NCBI RefSeq assembly: GCF_000013405.1
Contig: NC_007759.1
Location: forward strand, 1,675,001-1,739,000
From: Syntrophus aciditrophicus SB
Lineage (GTDB): Bacteria > Desulfobacterota > Syntrophia > Syntrophales > Syntrophaceae
Length of the DNA: 64,000 nucleotides
Direction: 5' to 3'
Part shown: in pieces, positions 19,070-29,805 of the stretch
Numbering within the stretch: the first letter of the stretch is position 1
Layout: each line of letters starts with the position of its first letter
Translations under genes and position numbers: made by a program
Notes under the pieces: generated by a model
The model's input: only the letters and a program-made list of their open reading frames with translations
Told to the model about the DNA's origin: nothing
The model's database searches: none

Positions 19070-22000
19070 TCATACTCTTGCTCCCCCCATACCGACAATC
19101 TCCATCAGCTTTCCGTAGCTGGTCACCACGTCGTATTTCACGTGTTCGGGATCAATCTTGCGGTTGATCTCCGCGAAGAACTTGCGGGCGCATTCGATTT
19201 TCGTATGCTCGATTGCCCGAAGTTCCATGCTGGACATGGAGCCCTTGGTCTCGGCGACGAAATAGATGTGCTTGACCGAGCCTTCCCTGAAGGAAATGGC
19301 CCAGTCCGGGTTGTAGTCGCCGACGGGAGTGGGGATCAGGAAGCCTCTGGGGAGCTTTGCATAGACGACCACCTCGGTGCTGGTATCCAGCTCTTTCACA
19401 AACTCCCGCTCAACCTTGGAGTCGGTAATCACGTAGTCATAGATGTGGTTCTTCAGCTTCTCACTGGCTTTGGTGAAGTCCTGCTTGCTTTGGCCTGTCG
19501 TGAAAATATCGATATCGTGGGTCTCGGCGATGTTGTCGTAGCTTAGCCGCTCGATGATGATCGTGGCCTTCTGCTCATTGATAAGCCGTGAGCTTTCGGC
19601 AATGAAATGCTCCGGGTTCTGCTTGAATTGCATGAAAACCGCCGTTTGAACACCGCTCAATATTTCGGCGATGGTCTTTCTTGTCAGTTGGGTGTTTTCG
19701 GAGATTTTCCCGAGCAGGTCATAGGTTACCCTGGAATGCACTGAAGTGCCGTATTCTGTCTTCGTTTCTTTAACATCGAAGGCTTGACCAGACTTCAATC
19801 GGTCGTAGGTAGCTTCCGTGGTTTGCACACCTTTTTGGACGATGTACGTAAGTGGAGTCACCCGCAGCTCTTTGTCCAGAGCCCGGATGCTGTTTCGAAT
19901 GAGTTCACTGGAATCGAACTCGACACGGTAGACCGCCTTCTGATTGATTCGGCTCCAGAGTGCCTTGAACTCTTTCTTCTCGAAGTTGGCATTCAGCGGA
20001 TTGGTCTTCGGCTTGCGGTCATCACCCACGTCGGGCAGCTGGGACTCACTGAAGACGCTGTCGATCAGGCCGAAAATCTGTTCCGCATGAGGGGCAAGCT
20101 CGGGCGGAAGCGCCGCCAGAGTCCCGTTGGCTTTTGCCTCGTGATAGGCGTCGGCAACCTGATCCGCATCATCGGTATAGTCGTTCTTGAGCAGATATTT
20201 GTATATCTGCTTGGCCATGACCGGGGTAATTTCCACCGTACCGGTTTCCGTGGTTATGACCTTCCCGGTGAAGTAGGCCTCGTCCGCCTTGCGGGGGCGT
20301 GCAGAGAGGGAGTCGCTGATTTCACGCTGAAGATTCCCAACGAAGTCCTTGTAGCTCTCGCTCGCGACAACGGTCAGGATATTCACGTCATGGACCGTTG
20401 CCGGGTTGTCCATGCGATCCCCGAGCTGGTTGACACTGATCCGCAACCCCCGGCCAACTTCCTGGCGGCGCGAGATCGTGTTGTCGCTGTGCTTGAGCAT
20501 GCACATGACGAAGACATTGGGGTTGTCCCAGCCTTCCCGCAGGGCAGAGTGGGAGAAAATGAATCGGACCGGTTCCGCGAAGGAGAGCAGCCGTTCCTTG
20601 TCTTTCAGGATCAGATCATATGCATCCACGTCATCGGAAAGCCCGGCTTCCTCTCCACGCGTCTTGAAGCTCGGATCGGTGAGCTTCTTGGTTTTCTTGT
20701 CGATGGAGAAGTAACCGTTGTGGGTGCGGCCAACATGAATGCCCTTCAGATATTCCTGATACACTCCACCATCCAAGGGAAGAAGGCTTAAATATTCGGC
20801 TTTGAGCCGCTCGTACTCTTCTTCAAAAATCCTGGCGTACTCTCCCTGTTCATCGGCCTGGCTATAGTCCCGGTATTTGACCACCTCGTCGATGAAGAAA
20901 AGAGACAGCACCTTGATGCCCTGGGCAAAAAGAACCTGCTCCTTCTCAAGGTGAGCCCTGATCGCCTCCCGGATCTGAATCCGCCGGATAGCCATTTCCG
21001 TGATGTCGCCGGTTGCATCACCCGCACTCAGAACATGGCCGTTGGTGAACTCCACCGTGTCCTTGTTGGCGTCGATCTGGGCGATGACGAAGCCGCGATA
21101 TTGGTCCAGCTCGTTTGACTCAATGAACAGATCCTTGCCTCGCTCCAGGCGTTTGACGATCCGCTTGATTCCGCCTCCCTGGCGCACTTCCATTTCGATT
21201 CGGGCAACCGGTGCCTTCTTGGAAATCTCGATGGATTCCAGGTAGAGATAGGCGTTGGTACCAGCGAGACCCTTCACCGCAATGCCACGCACCGCGATCT
21301 TCTTCACCAGCTTCTGGTTGTAGGCGTCCAGGGCGTCGAGGCGGTGGATCTTGTTGTGCGTGGTCCGGTGGGTAGCCGAGTAGCGCAGGATCATCAGCGG
21401 CTTGAACTTGGCCAGCGCCTCCAGCGTCTTTTTGCCCTCCATCTTCTGTGGTTCATCCAGAATCAGGATGGGGCGGTTGCTGCTGATCACATCGATAGGC
21501 TTGCGCGACTGGAATTCGTCCAGTTCGTCATAGATGCGGCGGTTATCCTTTCCCGTGGCATTGAACGCCTGGATATTGATGACCATGACATTGATGCCCG
21601 CATCGGAGGAAAAGCTTTCCAGATGGTGCAGCTGCCTGGAGTTGTAGGCAAAAAAACGGGCCTTCTTGCCGTAGCTCTCGGTGAAATGCTCGGCGGTAAT
21701 TTCCAGCGACTTAAGCACGCCTTCACGGATGGCAATGCTGGGCACCACCACGATGAACTTGGTCCAGCCGTACCGCTTGTTCATCTCGAAGAAGGTTTTG
21801 ACGTAGCAATAGGTCTTGCCGGTTCCGGTTTCCATCTCCACGTCAAGGTTGATCTTGCACCCGGCGCTGGAAACCAGTTTGTCGGACAAGGGCAAATTCT
21901 GCCGCCGCTGTACGGCATGGATATTGGTCAGCAGCTGGGCATCTGTAAGCTGGATATCGGCGTTCTTGAATCCAGTCTGCTCCATATCCATTCCTGGCAA

Positions 22001-22147
22001 AATCGGTTCCTGAGCCACCAGCTTTTTGTTAACGCCCGGGTCGATCCGGTACACAATGCCCGAGGTATTCACCTGCCCGGCAAAGCAGTCAACCACAGCT
22101 TCCACCGCGTTGGTCTGATAGGGCTGGACTTTGAACTTCAGTTTCAT
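19070..22147 (-). CDS. Type III restriction enzyme Res subunit (helicase-nuclease)
   Basis: A 1025-residue Res subunit of a type III restriction system. It has an SF2 helicase core: METGTGKT (Walker A, about 105-112), [12 protein letters not shown] (motif II with the DEPQ form), [12 protein letters not shown] (motif III) and a motif [12 protein letters not shown]. Near the C-terminus [12 protein letters not shown] followed by FVAETKGS gives the PD-(D/E)xK nuclease triad. AAGGAGGG precedes the ATG by 6 bases, and the mod gene ends 12 bases upstream. In this class Res translocates or diffuses from unmethylated sites and cuts at a distance when two sites meet. Confidence 0.92.
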   Translation of the reverse strand: MKLKFKVQPYQTNAVEAVVDCFAGQVNTSGIVYRIDPGVNKKLVAQEPILPGMDMEQTGFKNADIQLTDAQLLTNIHAVQRRQNLPLSDKLVSSAGCKINLDVEMETGTGKTYCYVKTFFEMNKRYGWTKFIVVVPSIAIREGVLKSLEITAEHFTESYGKKARFFAYNSRQLHHLESFSSDAGINVMVINIQAFNATGKDNRRIYDELDEFQSRKPIDVISSNRPILILDEPQKMEGKKTLEALAKFKPLMILRYSATHRTTHNKIHRLDALDAYNQKLVKKIAVRGIAVKGLAGTNAYLYLESIEISKKAPVARIEMEVRQGGGIKRIVKRLERGKDLFIESNELDQYRGFVIAQIDANKDTVEFTNGHVLSAGDATGDITEMAIRRIQIREAIRAHLEKEQVLFAQGIKVLSLFFIDEVVKYRDYSQADEQGEYARIFEEEYERLKAEYLSLLPLDGGVYQEYLKGIHVGRTHNGYFSIDKKTKKLTDPSFKTRGEEAGLSDDVDAYDLILKDKERLLSFAEPVRFIFSHSALREGWDNPNVFVMCMLKHSDNTISRRQEVGRGLRISVNQLGDRMDNPATVHDVNILTVVASESYKDFVGNLQREISDSLSARPRKADEAYFTGKVITTETGTVEITPVMAKQIYKYLLKNDYTDDADQVADAYHEAKANGTLAALPPELAPHAEQIFGLIDSVFSESQLPDVGDDRKPKTNPLNANFEKKEFKALWSRINQKAVYRVEFDSSELIRNSIRALDKELRVTPLTYIVQKGVQTTEATYDRLKSGQAFDVKETKTEYGTSVHSRVTYDLLGKISENTQLTRKTIAEILSGVQTAVFMQFKQNPEHFIAESSRLINEQKATIIIERLSYDNIAETHDIDIFTTGQSKQDFTKASEKLKNHIYDYVITDSKVEREFVKELDTSTEVVVYAKLPRGFLIPTPVGDYNPDWAISFREGSVKHIYFVAETKGSMSSMELRAIEHTKIECARKFFAEINRKIDPEHVKYDVVTSYGKLMEIVGMGGARV

Positions 22148-22159
22148 GCCAAACCCTCC

Positions 22160-24091
22160 TTATATCGACTTCACATCAGTGCCCGGAGACATCTGCTTGA
22201 AGATCTGCTCCACGTTGATCTTGACGCCATCGGAGACAAAGCCGGTGTCGCGGAACACAACCCGCAGCGGTTCGAACCGGGCCAGCTCTTTGACCAGGTC
22301 CTCATTCACACCGGTATCGAAGCAGGCGACAAGGTCGTAGGGCGGCTGATTGACAAAGAAGACGGTTTTGCCCTGAATGGTCTCTTTTCGGATGGGCAGC
22401 GAAAGATCCACGCCCCAGTCCAGCAATACCTGGAAGAGCAGGTCTTCGGGCTTGCGGTCCGACTTAATGTTGTCGGTAAAGATTTTCAGCTGGCCTTGCT
22501 CAATGGCGTCCGGCGTGTAGTAGACGTCGGCCATGTTGGACGAATCGATCTTGAGGACGCGGAAGCCGATATCCTTGTTCCAATCTTCATGACACTCGCC
22601 TTCCAGAGTCTTCCTGCCAGCCCGGCGGATACGCTCCTTGCTGATCTCGGCGATGGTTTTGTAGCCTGCCTTAAACGCCTCGGACTTTTCGTCGCAAGGT
22701 TCAGGGAGCTGAACCATGATGAATTTGCGGTTCCCGCCGTCTTCGGCGTTGAGCTGTATGACAGCGTGGGCGGTCGTGGCGCTACCGGAGAAGAAGTCAA
22801 GGATTAGGGAGTGTTCATCCGAGCCTATCGTTGTTATCAGCTTGATTAGTGCAACCGGCTTCGGAAAATCAAAAATTCCCTTACCCAGCAAGACCTGCAA
22901 CTCCCTGGTTCCCTTATTTGAAATGATCTCCTTATCAGACAATACTGTTTTCGCCATCTGAGACAGCTTTCGCTCTTTCTGGAAAATACGGATCTCTCCA
23001 TCATTTCCCTCGTAAGCCACTAAACTATCTTTTTCCTTCTCAGACTTCTCTTTGCTCCAGCGCCAAACACTTTTCAATCCATCAACCGTGCTTGCCTCCA
23101 CTTTGACGAACCGATCCAAAGGGATGGTGGACACTTTGAAAAACCCATTGGCATCTGGGTTTTGCTTGTCCACGAAAAAAGGATATCTCAAATTAGGCCT
23201 GTTTGTTGAATTAAAGGCCTGCACGTTTCGATTCCGTAAGCCTTTAAGCGTAAAACCGCCTTGATCGTCGCTGTGAGGATGCTCAAGACCTTCGACGAGT
23301 ATTTCATTCATGCTGGCATATTCGTGATTTTTGCAATACACCAAGATGTAGTCATGCGTTTTGGCAAAAAATCCGTATCTCCGACCTTCTGGCTTGACGA
23401 TAATAGTAAGTTGAGCGACGAAGTTAGCACCACCAAAGATTTCGTCGCAAGCCCGCTGAAGGTTGGTGACTTCGTTATCATCGATTGAAATAAAAATCAC
23501 CCCATCATCTCGCAACAAATTCCTCGCAAGTTTCAATCGCGGATATATCATAGATAGCCAATCAGAATGGAATCGCCCATTGGCCTCTGTGTTCGCAATC
23601 AGCCGATTGCCCTCCTCATCTTTCTGATTCGATCTTTTAAGAAACTCATCTGAGTTCTCGGAAAAATCGTCTTCATAGATAAAATCGTTGCCCGTATTGT
23701 ACGGTGGATCGACGTAGATCATCTTGACCTTGCCAAGGTAGGTCTCTTGGAGCAGCTTCAAGGCTTCTAGGTTATCACCCTCGATAAACAGGTTCTTCGT
23801 GGTGTCAAAATCCACACTCTCCTCCCTGCAAGGGCGCAGGGTCTTGGCAATGGGGGCATTGGCGGTCAACAGGGCTTCCCGCTTGCCCGGCCAGTTGAGG
23901 TGATAGCGCTCCTGCGGACCTTCCACAATGGATTCCGACAACTCCTGCCGCAGCAGATCGAAATCTACGGCCAGCTTCAGCTTGCCATCTTGGCCTTGAG
24001 CCTCAGTCACGCAGCCGGGAAACATCTCGAGGATACGTGCGATGTTTTCCTGGGTCAGGTTCGGGGAGTGCATTTTCATCTTTTCCATCAT
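22160..24091 (-). CDS. Type III DNA adenine methyltransferase Mod subunit
   Basis: A 643-residue adenine-N6 methyltransferase with beta-class motif order: DPPYNTGNDFIYEDDF (motif IV, DPPY at 128-131) comes before LDFFSGSATTAHAV (motif I, AdoMet loop, about residue 430). A long middle insertion between them is the probable target-recognition domain. Mod makes the modification and gives Res its DNA-sequence specificity. AAAGGA precedes the start, and the gene follows DUF4391 by 9 bases. The recognition sequence cannot be read from this protein. Confidence 0.93.
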   Translation of the reverse strand: MMEKMKMHSPNLTQENIARILEMFPGCVTEAQGQDGKLKLAVDFDLLRQELSESIVEGPQERYHLNWPGKREALLTANAPIAKTLRPCREESVDFDTTKNLFIEGDNLEALKLLQETYLGKVKMIYVDPPYNTGNDFIYEDDFSENSDEFLKRSNQKDEEGNRLIANTEANGRFHSDWLSMIYPRLKLARNLLRDDGVIFISIDDNEVTNLQRACDEIFGGANFVAQLTIIVKPEGRRYGFFAKTHDYILVYCKNHEYASMNEILVEGLEHPHSDDQGGFTLKGLRNRNVQAFNSTNRPNLRYPFFVDKQNPDANGFFKVSTIPLDRFVKVEASTVDGLKSVWRWSKEKSEKEKDSLVAYEGNDGEIRIFQKERKLSQMAKTVLSDKEIISNKGTRELQVLLGKGIFDFPKPVALIKLITTIGSDEHSLILDFFSGSATTAHAVIQLNAEDGGNRKFIMVQLPEPCDEKSEAFKAGYKTIAEISKERIRRAGRKTLEGECHEDWNKDIGFRVLKIDSSNMADVYYTPDAIEQGQLKIFTDNIKSDRKPEDLLFQVLLDWGVDLSLPIRKETIQGKTVFFVNQPPYDLVACFDTGVNEDLVKELARFEPLRVVFRDTGFVSDGVKINVEQIFKQMSPGTDVKSI

Positions 24092-24100
24092 GTTCGTCCT

Positions 24101-24799
24101 TTAGGGTGTGACTGCCGTCCCGCTTGCAGGCAGCGGGCGGGTCAGATTTTCAAGTTCTTGTTTCAGGTCACGCAGCTCAGCGTTGATCGCGACCTTGTGG
24201 TTGAATTGTTTCTCTTTCCGGAGCCGGGCCTCACAGCGTTCCAGCTCCCGGTGCTTGAGCCGAATGCGCTCCATCCGTTCCACCCGCTTTTGCAGGTCTT
24301 CGCCCGGCCGTGCCGGGTACGGCATCAGGGGCAGCAGCAAATGGTCGTAGAGCGTTTCGAGGTCGAAAACCATCGGCAGGGGCTTGCGTGGCGTATCGGC
24401 GGCTGTCCAGCCGCTATCGAAATACTCGCTGATGACCCACTTGCTGGCATCCGCTTCACTCGGCCGCTTAAAGGCAGCAATGGGTAGTACTTTCCCGTCG
24501 AACCGGAGCTCAAAAATGATCGGAAAGGGAATGGCCAGGTCAATGCAGCGCAGCACCTCGGGTTTGAGTTCGTCACCCTTGAGAGCGATGCTGAAGATCT
24601 GAATTTCAGGCACGGCCTTTGATGCCTTCAGGTTGACTGTCTCCGGGGCAAGCTTGTGTTGCCAGACGATCTGTTCCACCTGCCGGACAAACAGCTGTCT
24701 GACTGCAGCGCTGGGGCTTCCGTGCTCGTAGATTTTGTTCTTGGGCAGCACGCGTCCAAAGGCGGCGTTCTTGGGATAGTCGAAGAGCACGGCTGTCAT
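24101..24799 (-). CDS. DUF4391 protein of the restriction operon
   Basis: A 232-residue DUF4391 protein. Typical features are the N-terminal FDYPKNAAFGRVLPKNKIYE and the IPFPIIFELRF strand, followed by a C-terminal coiled coil (residues about 180-225, LRKEKQFNHKVAINAELRDL). DUF4391 genes recur next to SNF2 helicases and type III mod/res genes; their biochemical role is not known to me. Its ATG overlaps the helicase stop by four bases and mod follows 9 bases later, so it is a core operon member, perhaps an adaptor. Confidence 0.85.
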   Translation of the reverse strand: MTAVLFDYPKNAAFGRVLPKNKIYEHGSPSAAVRQLFVRQVEQIVWQHKLAPETVNLKASKAVPEIQIFSIALKGDELKPEVLRCIDLAIPFPIIFELRFDGKVLPIAAFKRPSEADASKWVISEYFDSGWTAADTPRKPLPMVFDLETLYDHLLLPLMPYPARPGEDLQKRVERMERIRLKHRELERCEARLRKEKQFNHKVAINAELRDLKQELENLTRPLPASGTAVTP

Positions 24800-27700
24800 C
24801 CTTCCTCCTGCACCACGAGAAAGGCGACGAGCTCAAAGTCATCGAGCCCGGCAATGGTGTTCACCAGGGCGGTGGTCCTGCCGCCGGAGAACAAGCTGTC
24901 CAGATCCTTTTCCTCCTTGACGTCGATCATCGAACGAATGGCGGTTCTCAGCAGGTCGGAACAAGCCTTCATGTTCCGGCCTTCATCCGTTAGCTGATTG
25001 AAGAGGCGGCAGACCGCCTGAATGGGTTCCGGTTGCCCCTTGCAGCTGGATCGCACCAGGTCGAGCAGCGTTTTGACCTCGGTGTGGTTGGCGATGACCT
25101 GGCCGTCGCCAGAGATGTAGATCAGGTAGTAGGGATGCAGCCTGTTCTGCTGATTGATGTTGACCGCATGGTTGCGGTTGCGCAGCGCAAAGATGACCCC
25201 AGGGTGCAATCCCATTGCGGGCCGGGCTGGGACAACCGCGTGCATGCCATTGGGCACGTTGGCAAGGTCGCCATTGGTTTTGACATAGTTCAGCAGATCC
25301 ATCCGGAAGTCGTTCAGGCCGAGATCGGTGATGGAAACACCTGTTTTAAGGTCTTCCAGTTCGATCACCTCTTCCTGCAAGCGCCGGAGTTGCTCCTTTC
25401 GATACGAAATCTCGCTGCTTTTTGCCGTGAGGACGTTGTCGTCGCCAGTGGCCGTTACGTCGGCAATGACCATCCGGTTTTCAACCCGTTCCTTGAGATT
25501 GATGTATTCATCCAGAGAAATGTCGGGCCAATAATTCACCAGCTGGATGGTCTTGTTGATGGAGCCGATGCGGTCGATCCGGCCGAATCGCTGAATGATG
25601 CGAACCGGATTCCAGTGGATGTCATAGTTGACCAGGTAATCGCAGTCCTGAAGGTTCTGCCCCTCGGAGATACAGTCGGTGCCAATCAGCAGGTCCAATT
25701 CAGCTGGTTCATTTGGCAACACCTGAGCCTTCTCCTTGGCGCGGGGAGAAAAAAGCGTCAACAGCGACTGAAAATCATAATTTTTTCTGAGGGTTGATTT
25801 CGGCGTATCCTTGCCGGTTACTTTTCCGGTGTGCAGCCTCTGCGTTGCCAGTAGGGTATCCGCCAGGTTGTTGTAGAGGTAATTCGCCGTATCGGCAAAG
25901 GCAGTGAAAACAAGGACTTTTCTATTGCCGTCATTGATAGGGTTTTCAATCTTGCTGAAAATCAGGGCCTTGAGGTGTTGCAGCTTGGCGTCCTCCTCGG
26001 GTGTGACTTTTGCCATGGACTCCAGCAAGGCGTTAATGACTTCCAGATCAACCTTCAGGTCGTGTTCCCACGAAGGAAGATCCATGTCCGCAAGGTTTAT
26101 CTTCACCTTCCCGCCAATTTCGGCGTTGTCCAGGACCGGGATATCGTCCTCTTCAGCTTCGAGGTTTGCCAGGCTATCGGTCCAGTCAGAGACACTGCCA
26201 GCATCCCCTGCAACCCTGAATGAATCGATTTTGCTCAGGGTGCGGGTGTGGTTGTCGTGCAGGCTTTTCAAGGTAAGCCGAAAAGCCTCAACCGAGCTTT
26301 CCAGACGTTTGAGCAGATTGGTCGTCATCAATGCCTGCAGGCTTCGCTCGCGGTCCGCCTGCCTCAGCTTCCCTTTGCCACCTTCCACCTGCGTGTCGTA
26401 CAGGTCTTCATATTTTTTGAGCCGACTGGGCAGGATGTAGCTGATCGGGGCGTAGACGGCGAGCTTGAGCAGCGAGAGCTGTTCAAAGATCTCGTTAAAA
26501 CTCATGACATCCGTGCGGCCGGTCAGTGGCGAATGGAATGACAGCGGTTTGCGGCGCTCGGGAAACTGGCCTATGTCACTGGTATCGTAGAAGGTCTGGA
26601 TGTGCTTGCGCGAACGGGCAATGGTGACGCTGTCAAGCAGTTCAAAGAAGTCAAAATCAAGGGAATCCAGAATAGCCCGTGCCGTGCGATCCTCGGGTGC
26701 CAGTTTTGACCACTGGTTGAAGACCGTCTGGGCATTGCGGAAGATTTCTTCCACCGATCTGCCAGTACGCAGCTTCTTGCTGAGATTTTCAGAGTCGCCT
26801 TCGTAAGCCAGCGCGAGTTGGTTGCGCAGATCATTGAAGCGGTTATTGACCGGGGTGGCGGACAGCATCAGAACCTTGGTTTTAACGCCCTGGCGGACGA
26901 CCTGGTTCATCAGTTTCTGATAGCGGGTTTCCCTGTCTTTAACGGCATCGTTGTTTCGGAAATTATGCGATTCATCGATGACGACCAGATCATAATTGCC
27001 CCAGTTAACGCGGTTCAGAGGAATGCCGAACGACTCTCCCGAGGTGCGGGACAGGTCGGTGTGACACAGAACGTCATAATTGAAGCGATCCCTGGAGAAG
27101 ATGTTGGTCGTCAGGTTGCTGTTGTAATTCAGCCAGTTGTCCGCAAGTTTCTTGGGGCACAGAACAAGCACCGAACGGTTGCGCAGTTCGTAATATTTCA
27201 CAACAGCCAGAGCCGTGAATGTTTTACCAAGCCCCACGCTGTCGGCCAGGATGCAGCCGTTGTAGGTTTCCAGCTTGTTGATAATGCCTATGGCGGCATC
27301 ACGCTGAAAGTTGAAAAGCTTGTTCCAGACCAGCGTATCCAGATAACCCGTGCGGTCATTGGGCAACACATCTTCATCGATATCATCAAGGAAATCGCTG
27401 AAAATATTGTAGAGCATCAGGAAATAGATGCGCTCGGGTGAATTTTCCTGATAGACCGACGAGATATGATCACAGATCGCGGTAGTCACATCTTCAAGTT
27501 TTGTTGGATCATTCCAGATCTGGTCAAAGAGCTGAAGGTATGTCGACGTAAAGGCCGTCTCGTCTACCCGGTTGACGATGTTGGAAACGGCATCACCCTG
27601 CTGATATCCCAGATCCACGGCGGTAAAACCATGCAAAGGCATATATGCCGCTTCCAGCGAAGGCCCCTGAATGCAGGCAAACTGCTGCATCGGAGATCTG

Positions 27701-28068
27701 GTTTTATTAGAGCGGAATCTGGCTTTGCGGCACATCCATTCAGCACACTCGCGGGCAATGGCACGCTGGGTGAGTTTATTGCGAAGCTGGATTTCAAATT
27801 CGGAGCCGTAGAGGCTACGTTCCCGATTAGCCTTGGGGATAAAAAACTCTCGGCGTTCTTTTCTGAGCTTGTCGGTGACTTCGTTAGGAACGAAGGTCGG
27901 TGCCGTGAAGATGAATTCCAACGACTCAATCTTTGCGAGCTCGGACTTTAAAGCTTCATAGGCATAGATCGAAAAGCACGATGCCGCGATTTTCATTTTA
28001 GCCTTGGTTTGGATGGAAGCCTTCAGATCGTCGCCCAGCAAAGAATTGATGTTGTCGATGATCTTCAT
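24796..28068 (-). CDS. SNF2-type helicase with PLD-like N-terminal domain
   Basis: A 1090-residue SF2/SNF2 helicase. The first about 250 residues look like a phospholipase D-like nuclease or binding domain as seen in HepA-type defence helicases, though I do not see a clean HxK motif. The ATPase has ILADSVGLGKT (Walker A, 275-282), IDESHNFRN (motif II), LSATPVNNR (motif III) and a late DCISEGQNLQDCDYLVNYD / QRFGRIDRIGS (motifs V-VI). It is encoded directly after the HTH gene with a four-base overlap. It probably works with Mod-Res as a DNA translocase or remodeller. Confidence 0.9.
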   Translation of the reverse strand: MKIIDNINSLLGDDLKASIQTKAKMKIAASCFSIYAYEALKSELAKIESLEFIFTAPTFVPNEVTDKLRKERREFFIPKANRERSLYGSEFEIQLRNKLTQRAIARECAEWMCRKARFRSNKTRSPMQQFACIQGPSLEAAYMPLHGFTAVDLGYQQGDAVSNIVNRVDETAFTSTYLQLFDQIWNDPTKLEDVTTAICDHISSVYQENSPERIYFLMLYNIFSDFLDDIDEDVLPNDRTGYLDTLVWNKLFNFQRDAAIGIINKLETYNGCILADSVGLGKTFTALAVVKYYELRNRSVLVLCPKKLADNWLNYNSNLTTNIFSRDRFNYDVLCHTDLSRTSGESFGIPLNRVNWGNYDLVVIDESHNFRNNDAVKDRETRYQKLMNQVVRQGVKTKVLMLSATPVNNRFNDLRNQLALAYEGDSENLSKKLRTGRSVEEIFRNAQTVFNQWSKLAPEDRTARAILDSLDFDFFELLDSVTIARSRKHIQTFYDTSDIGQFPERRKPLSFHSPLTGRTDVMSFNEIFEQLSLLKLAVYAPISYILPSRLKKYEDLYDTQVEGGKGKLRQADRERSLQALMTTNLLKRLESSVEAFRLTLKSLHDNHTRTLSKIDSFRVAGDAGSVSDWTDSLANLEAEEDDIPVLDNAEIGGKVKINLADMDLPSWEHDLKVDLEVINALLESMAKVTPEEDAKLQHLKALIFSKIENPINDGNRKVLVFTAFADTANYLYNNLADTLLATQRLHTGKVTGKDTPKSTLRKNYDFQSLLTLFSPRAKEKAQVLPNEPAELDLLIGTDCISEGQNLQDCDYLVNYDIHWNPVRIIQRFGRIDRIGSINKTIQLVNYWPDISLDEYINLKERVENRMVIADVTATGDDNVLTAKSSEISYRKEQLRRLQEEVIELEDLKTGVSITDLGLNDFRMDLLNYVKTNGDLANVPNGMHAVVPARPAMGLHPGVIFALRNRNHAVNINQQNRLHPYYLIYISGDGQVIANHTEVKTLLDLVRSSCKGQPEPIQAVCRLFNQLTDEGRNMKACSDLLRTAIRSMIDVKEEKDLDSLFSGGRTTALVNTIAGLDDFELVAFLVVQEEG

Positions 28069-28274
28069 TCGTCAGAACCCTTCTTGTTGCGGTCTGCCGC
28101 GCCGCCAGCCTTCACCCACTCGTCGACTTCGTCTTTCTTGAACTTCCAAAGACGTCCCATGCGATGGGCGGGCATCGCATGCTTGTCAATCCAACGGTAA
28201 ACGGTATCACTGCTGACACCGAGGTACTTGCCTATCTCGTCTACAGATAACCAGCGGTCTTCCATCTCGGCCAT
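28065..28274 (-). CDS. Excisionase-type helix-turn-helix protein heading the restriction operon
   Basis: A 69-residue HTH_17/excisionase-family DNA-binding protein. The pattern LSVDEIGKYLGVSSDTVYRW followed by GRLWKFKKDEVDEW is diagnostic. AGGAG lies 8 bases before the ATG and the gene overlaps the helicase by ATGA. A relative with the same layout heads the operon that ends at 41321 (58673-58849). It is probably the operon's regulator or a DNA-binding cofactor of the helicase. Confidence 0.88.
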   Translation of the reverse strand: MAEMEDRWLSVDEIGKYLGVSSDTVYRWIDKHAMPAHRMGRLWKFKKDEVDEWVKAGGAADRNKKGSDE

Positions 28275-28638
28275 TTCTCTAGCTCCTCATGGGCGATTGG
28301 TTTTATTGCCACAGCAGAGGCGGTAACGGGGATGCTGGGCACAGCTTCCCCAACCTAAAACATCCGGTACCATACTTTAGGCAGGGGCCGATTGTCAAAC
28401 GCTTTCGTCCGGATAAGGCCGCAATGGTCTGCTCACGGGCGTAACCACTCGCCATTGGCGAATCTCTCGCCGTGAGACGGGCATGGCATCCGGGTTGCCG
28501 ATGGCCCGCACATCCTCATGGCGGATGGTGAGCATGGTCATGAGCGGCACCTCCAGCTCGCGGCAGGCCGAGGCGGCGGAACAAGTGGTCGGCGTTGTAG
28601 ATGGTTCCGATGACGATTCCGGACGGGATGGGGAGTAA

Positions 28639-28827
28639 TATCGTACCCTCGACGTCGATGGCTCGTGTGTGGCCCGCATCCCCAACCTGACGAGGTCGAC
28701 CCCGGGCATCGTCGCAGCCCTGATCAACGGCAAGGAGCCCAACGGACTCTCGCTGGCCAAGCGGCCCAAGAGCTTCCCCGAAGACGTGGCCGATCAGCGC
28801 CGCCAGTTCGGCTTCGCCACTGACTGA
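28639..28827 (+). pseudogene. C-terminal remnant of a serine recombinase
   Basis: In this frame, open after a stop at 28636-28638, the translation ends with TPGIVAALINGKEPNGLSLA and VADQRRQFGF. Large serine recombinases often end with the pattern P-I-aI-GrQP-gLt...WaeQr--LGF, which this matches. Only about 60 residues remain, without a start or catalytic domain, so it is a relic of an integration or excision event. Similarity is judged from memory, so confidence is moderate. Confidence 0.45.
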
Positions 28828-29189
28828 CGATTGGACCAGAAACCACGCCAGAGAGCCGACCATCTGCTTCGGCTTTTCTTCTTTAAGGGGCAGGAAACCG
28901 GAGTTGACCACACTTTTTTTCACGGCCGATGCGGGTGATTTCGAAAAAAACGTCCGGTTGCGGCATCGAACGATGACCTGAGACAACCGCCAAAAACGGC
29001 AACCAGCAGCAAACCCATATCAATCAAGGATGTATCTTTCCGGACGAGCTTGGGACTTGGTCCGGAGAAAACAGAGAATCAGGGGCCAAACAGAGAAAGG
29101 ATGGGTGGTGGATGGGGAGAATTGATGGTGCGGAGAGGTGCTTTGGAAAGATGTGAAACGGGCCCAAACCCTTTAGAAACAAGGGGAAA

Positions 29190-29242
29190 AAGAAAACCCG
29201 TCACCCCGGAGAATGACCCCAGAGAGACGGGTTTGTCTTTTG
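29190..29242. terminator. Terminator-like hairpin, both directions
   Basis: AAACCCGTC at 29194-29202 pairs with GACGGGTTT at 29226-29234 (9 base pairs, 23-base loop). T-rich tracts flank it on both sides, TTTTCTTTTT on the minus strand and GTCTTTTGTT on the plus strand. No intact gene is immediately upstream in either direction. Confidence 0.55.
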
Positions 29243-29805
29243 TTAATGGTGGGGCGGCGGGAGTCTAATAATCAGCCAAACTTGCTGTTTATGCTTCAAA
29301 ATTATCTATTCGATTTTTCTGAATACCCCCAAAAATGCCCCCAAATATCGGACTTTTCATAGTTTTCATTTTATACCTTTCCTTCAGGCGTAGTCAACAA
29401 GTTTAGGTTAATTGCGTTAAGAATAAAATCCCATACTTTCATCCTGGTAGCCGAGCATTCCAGCTTTTAGGTTCCGTACTCGATAGCAAATACAAAGATT
29501 TAATGGCGGTGGTTGCGTCGTCTAAGGATTACCGATCGAAAGAGAGTTTATGTCGCTCAAGAGCATTCATAGCAGCCAAGTTGGTCAGCGTAATCAGTTC
29601 TCTCTCGAAACCATTTTTCGCTTGGTACCGCGGCGAAGCTAGTCCACGGTTTGCGGGCGCGAAATATTGCTCGCCTGATTCGTATTGGAGGAGATTATTC
29701 CCCTAGAATCTGTTACAGCTGTTGTTGATTTTCAATGTAAATGGTGATAGGGACACAGGAAAATACATAAGGCGGTTAATACGTTCCATTCCGTACAAAA
29801 ATACT

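Larger units (their letters stand above)
28275..29805. other. Junction without intact genes
   Basis: About 1.5 kb between the restriction operon and the ubiquitin-like operon. It holds a recombinase C-terminal remnant (28639-28827), a bidirectional hairpin (29194-29234), and a C-tract pair (CCCCCAAAAATGCCCCCAAA, about 29325-29345) like sequences often found beside tyrosine-integrase attachment sites. GC-rich sequence before 29270 changes to AT-rich after it, so this is a likely insertion boundary. A minus-strand frame over 28395-28986 has no ribosome-binding site and I do not accept it. Confidence 0.5.

Noticed and set aside
21344-22807. Long plus-strand open frame of 487 codons opposite res and mod.
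   Set aside because: It is the antisense shadow of two firmly identified genes, runs across their boundary, and has no family-like motif or ribosome-binding site.
28395-28986. Overlapping minus-strand frames in the junction region.
   Set aside because: The plus strand in the same place carries a better-supported recombinase remnant, and the minus-strand products are low-complexity without start signals.
29503-29706. 67-codon plus-strand frame, considered as a missing ubiquitin-like protein.
   Set aside because: The translation has no beta-grasp pattern and does not end in Gly; no ribosome-binding site is seen.
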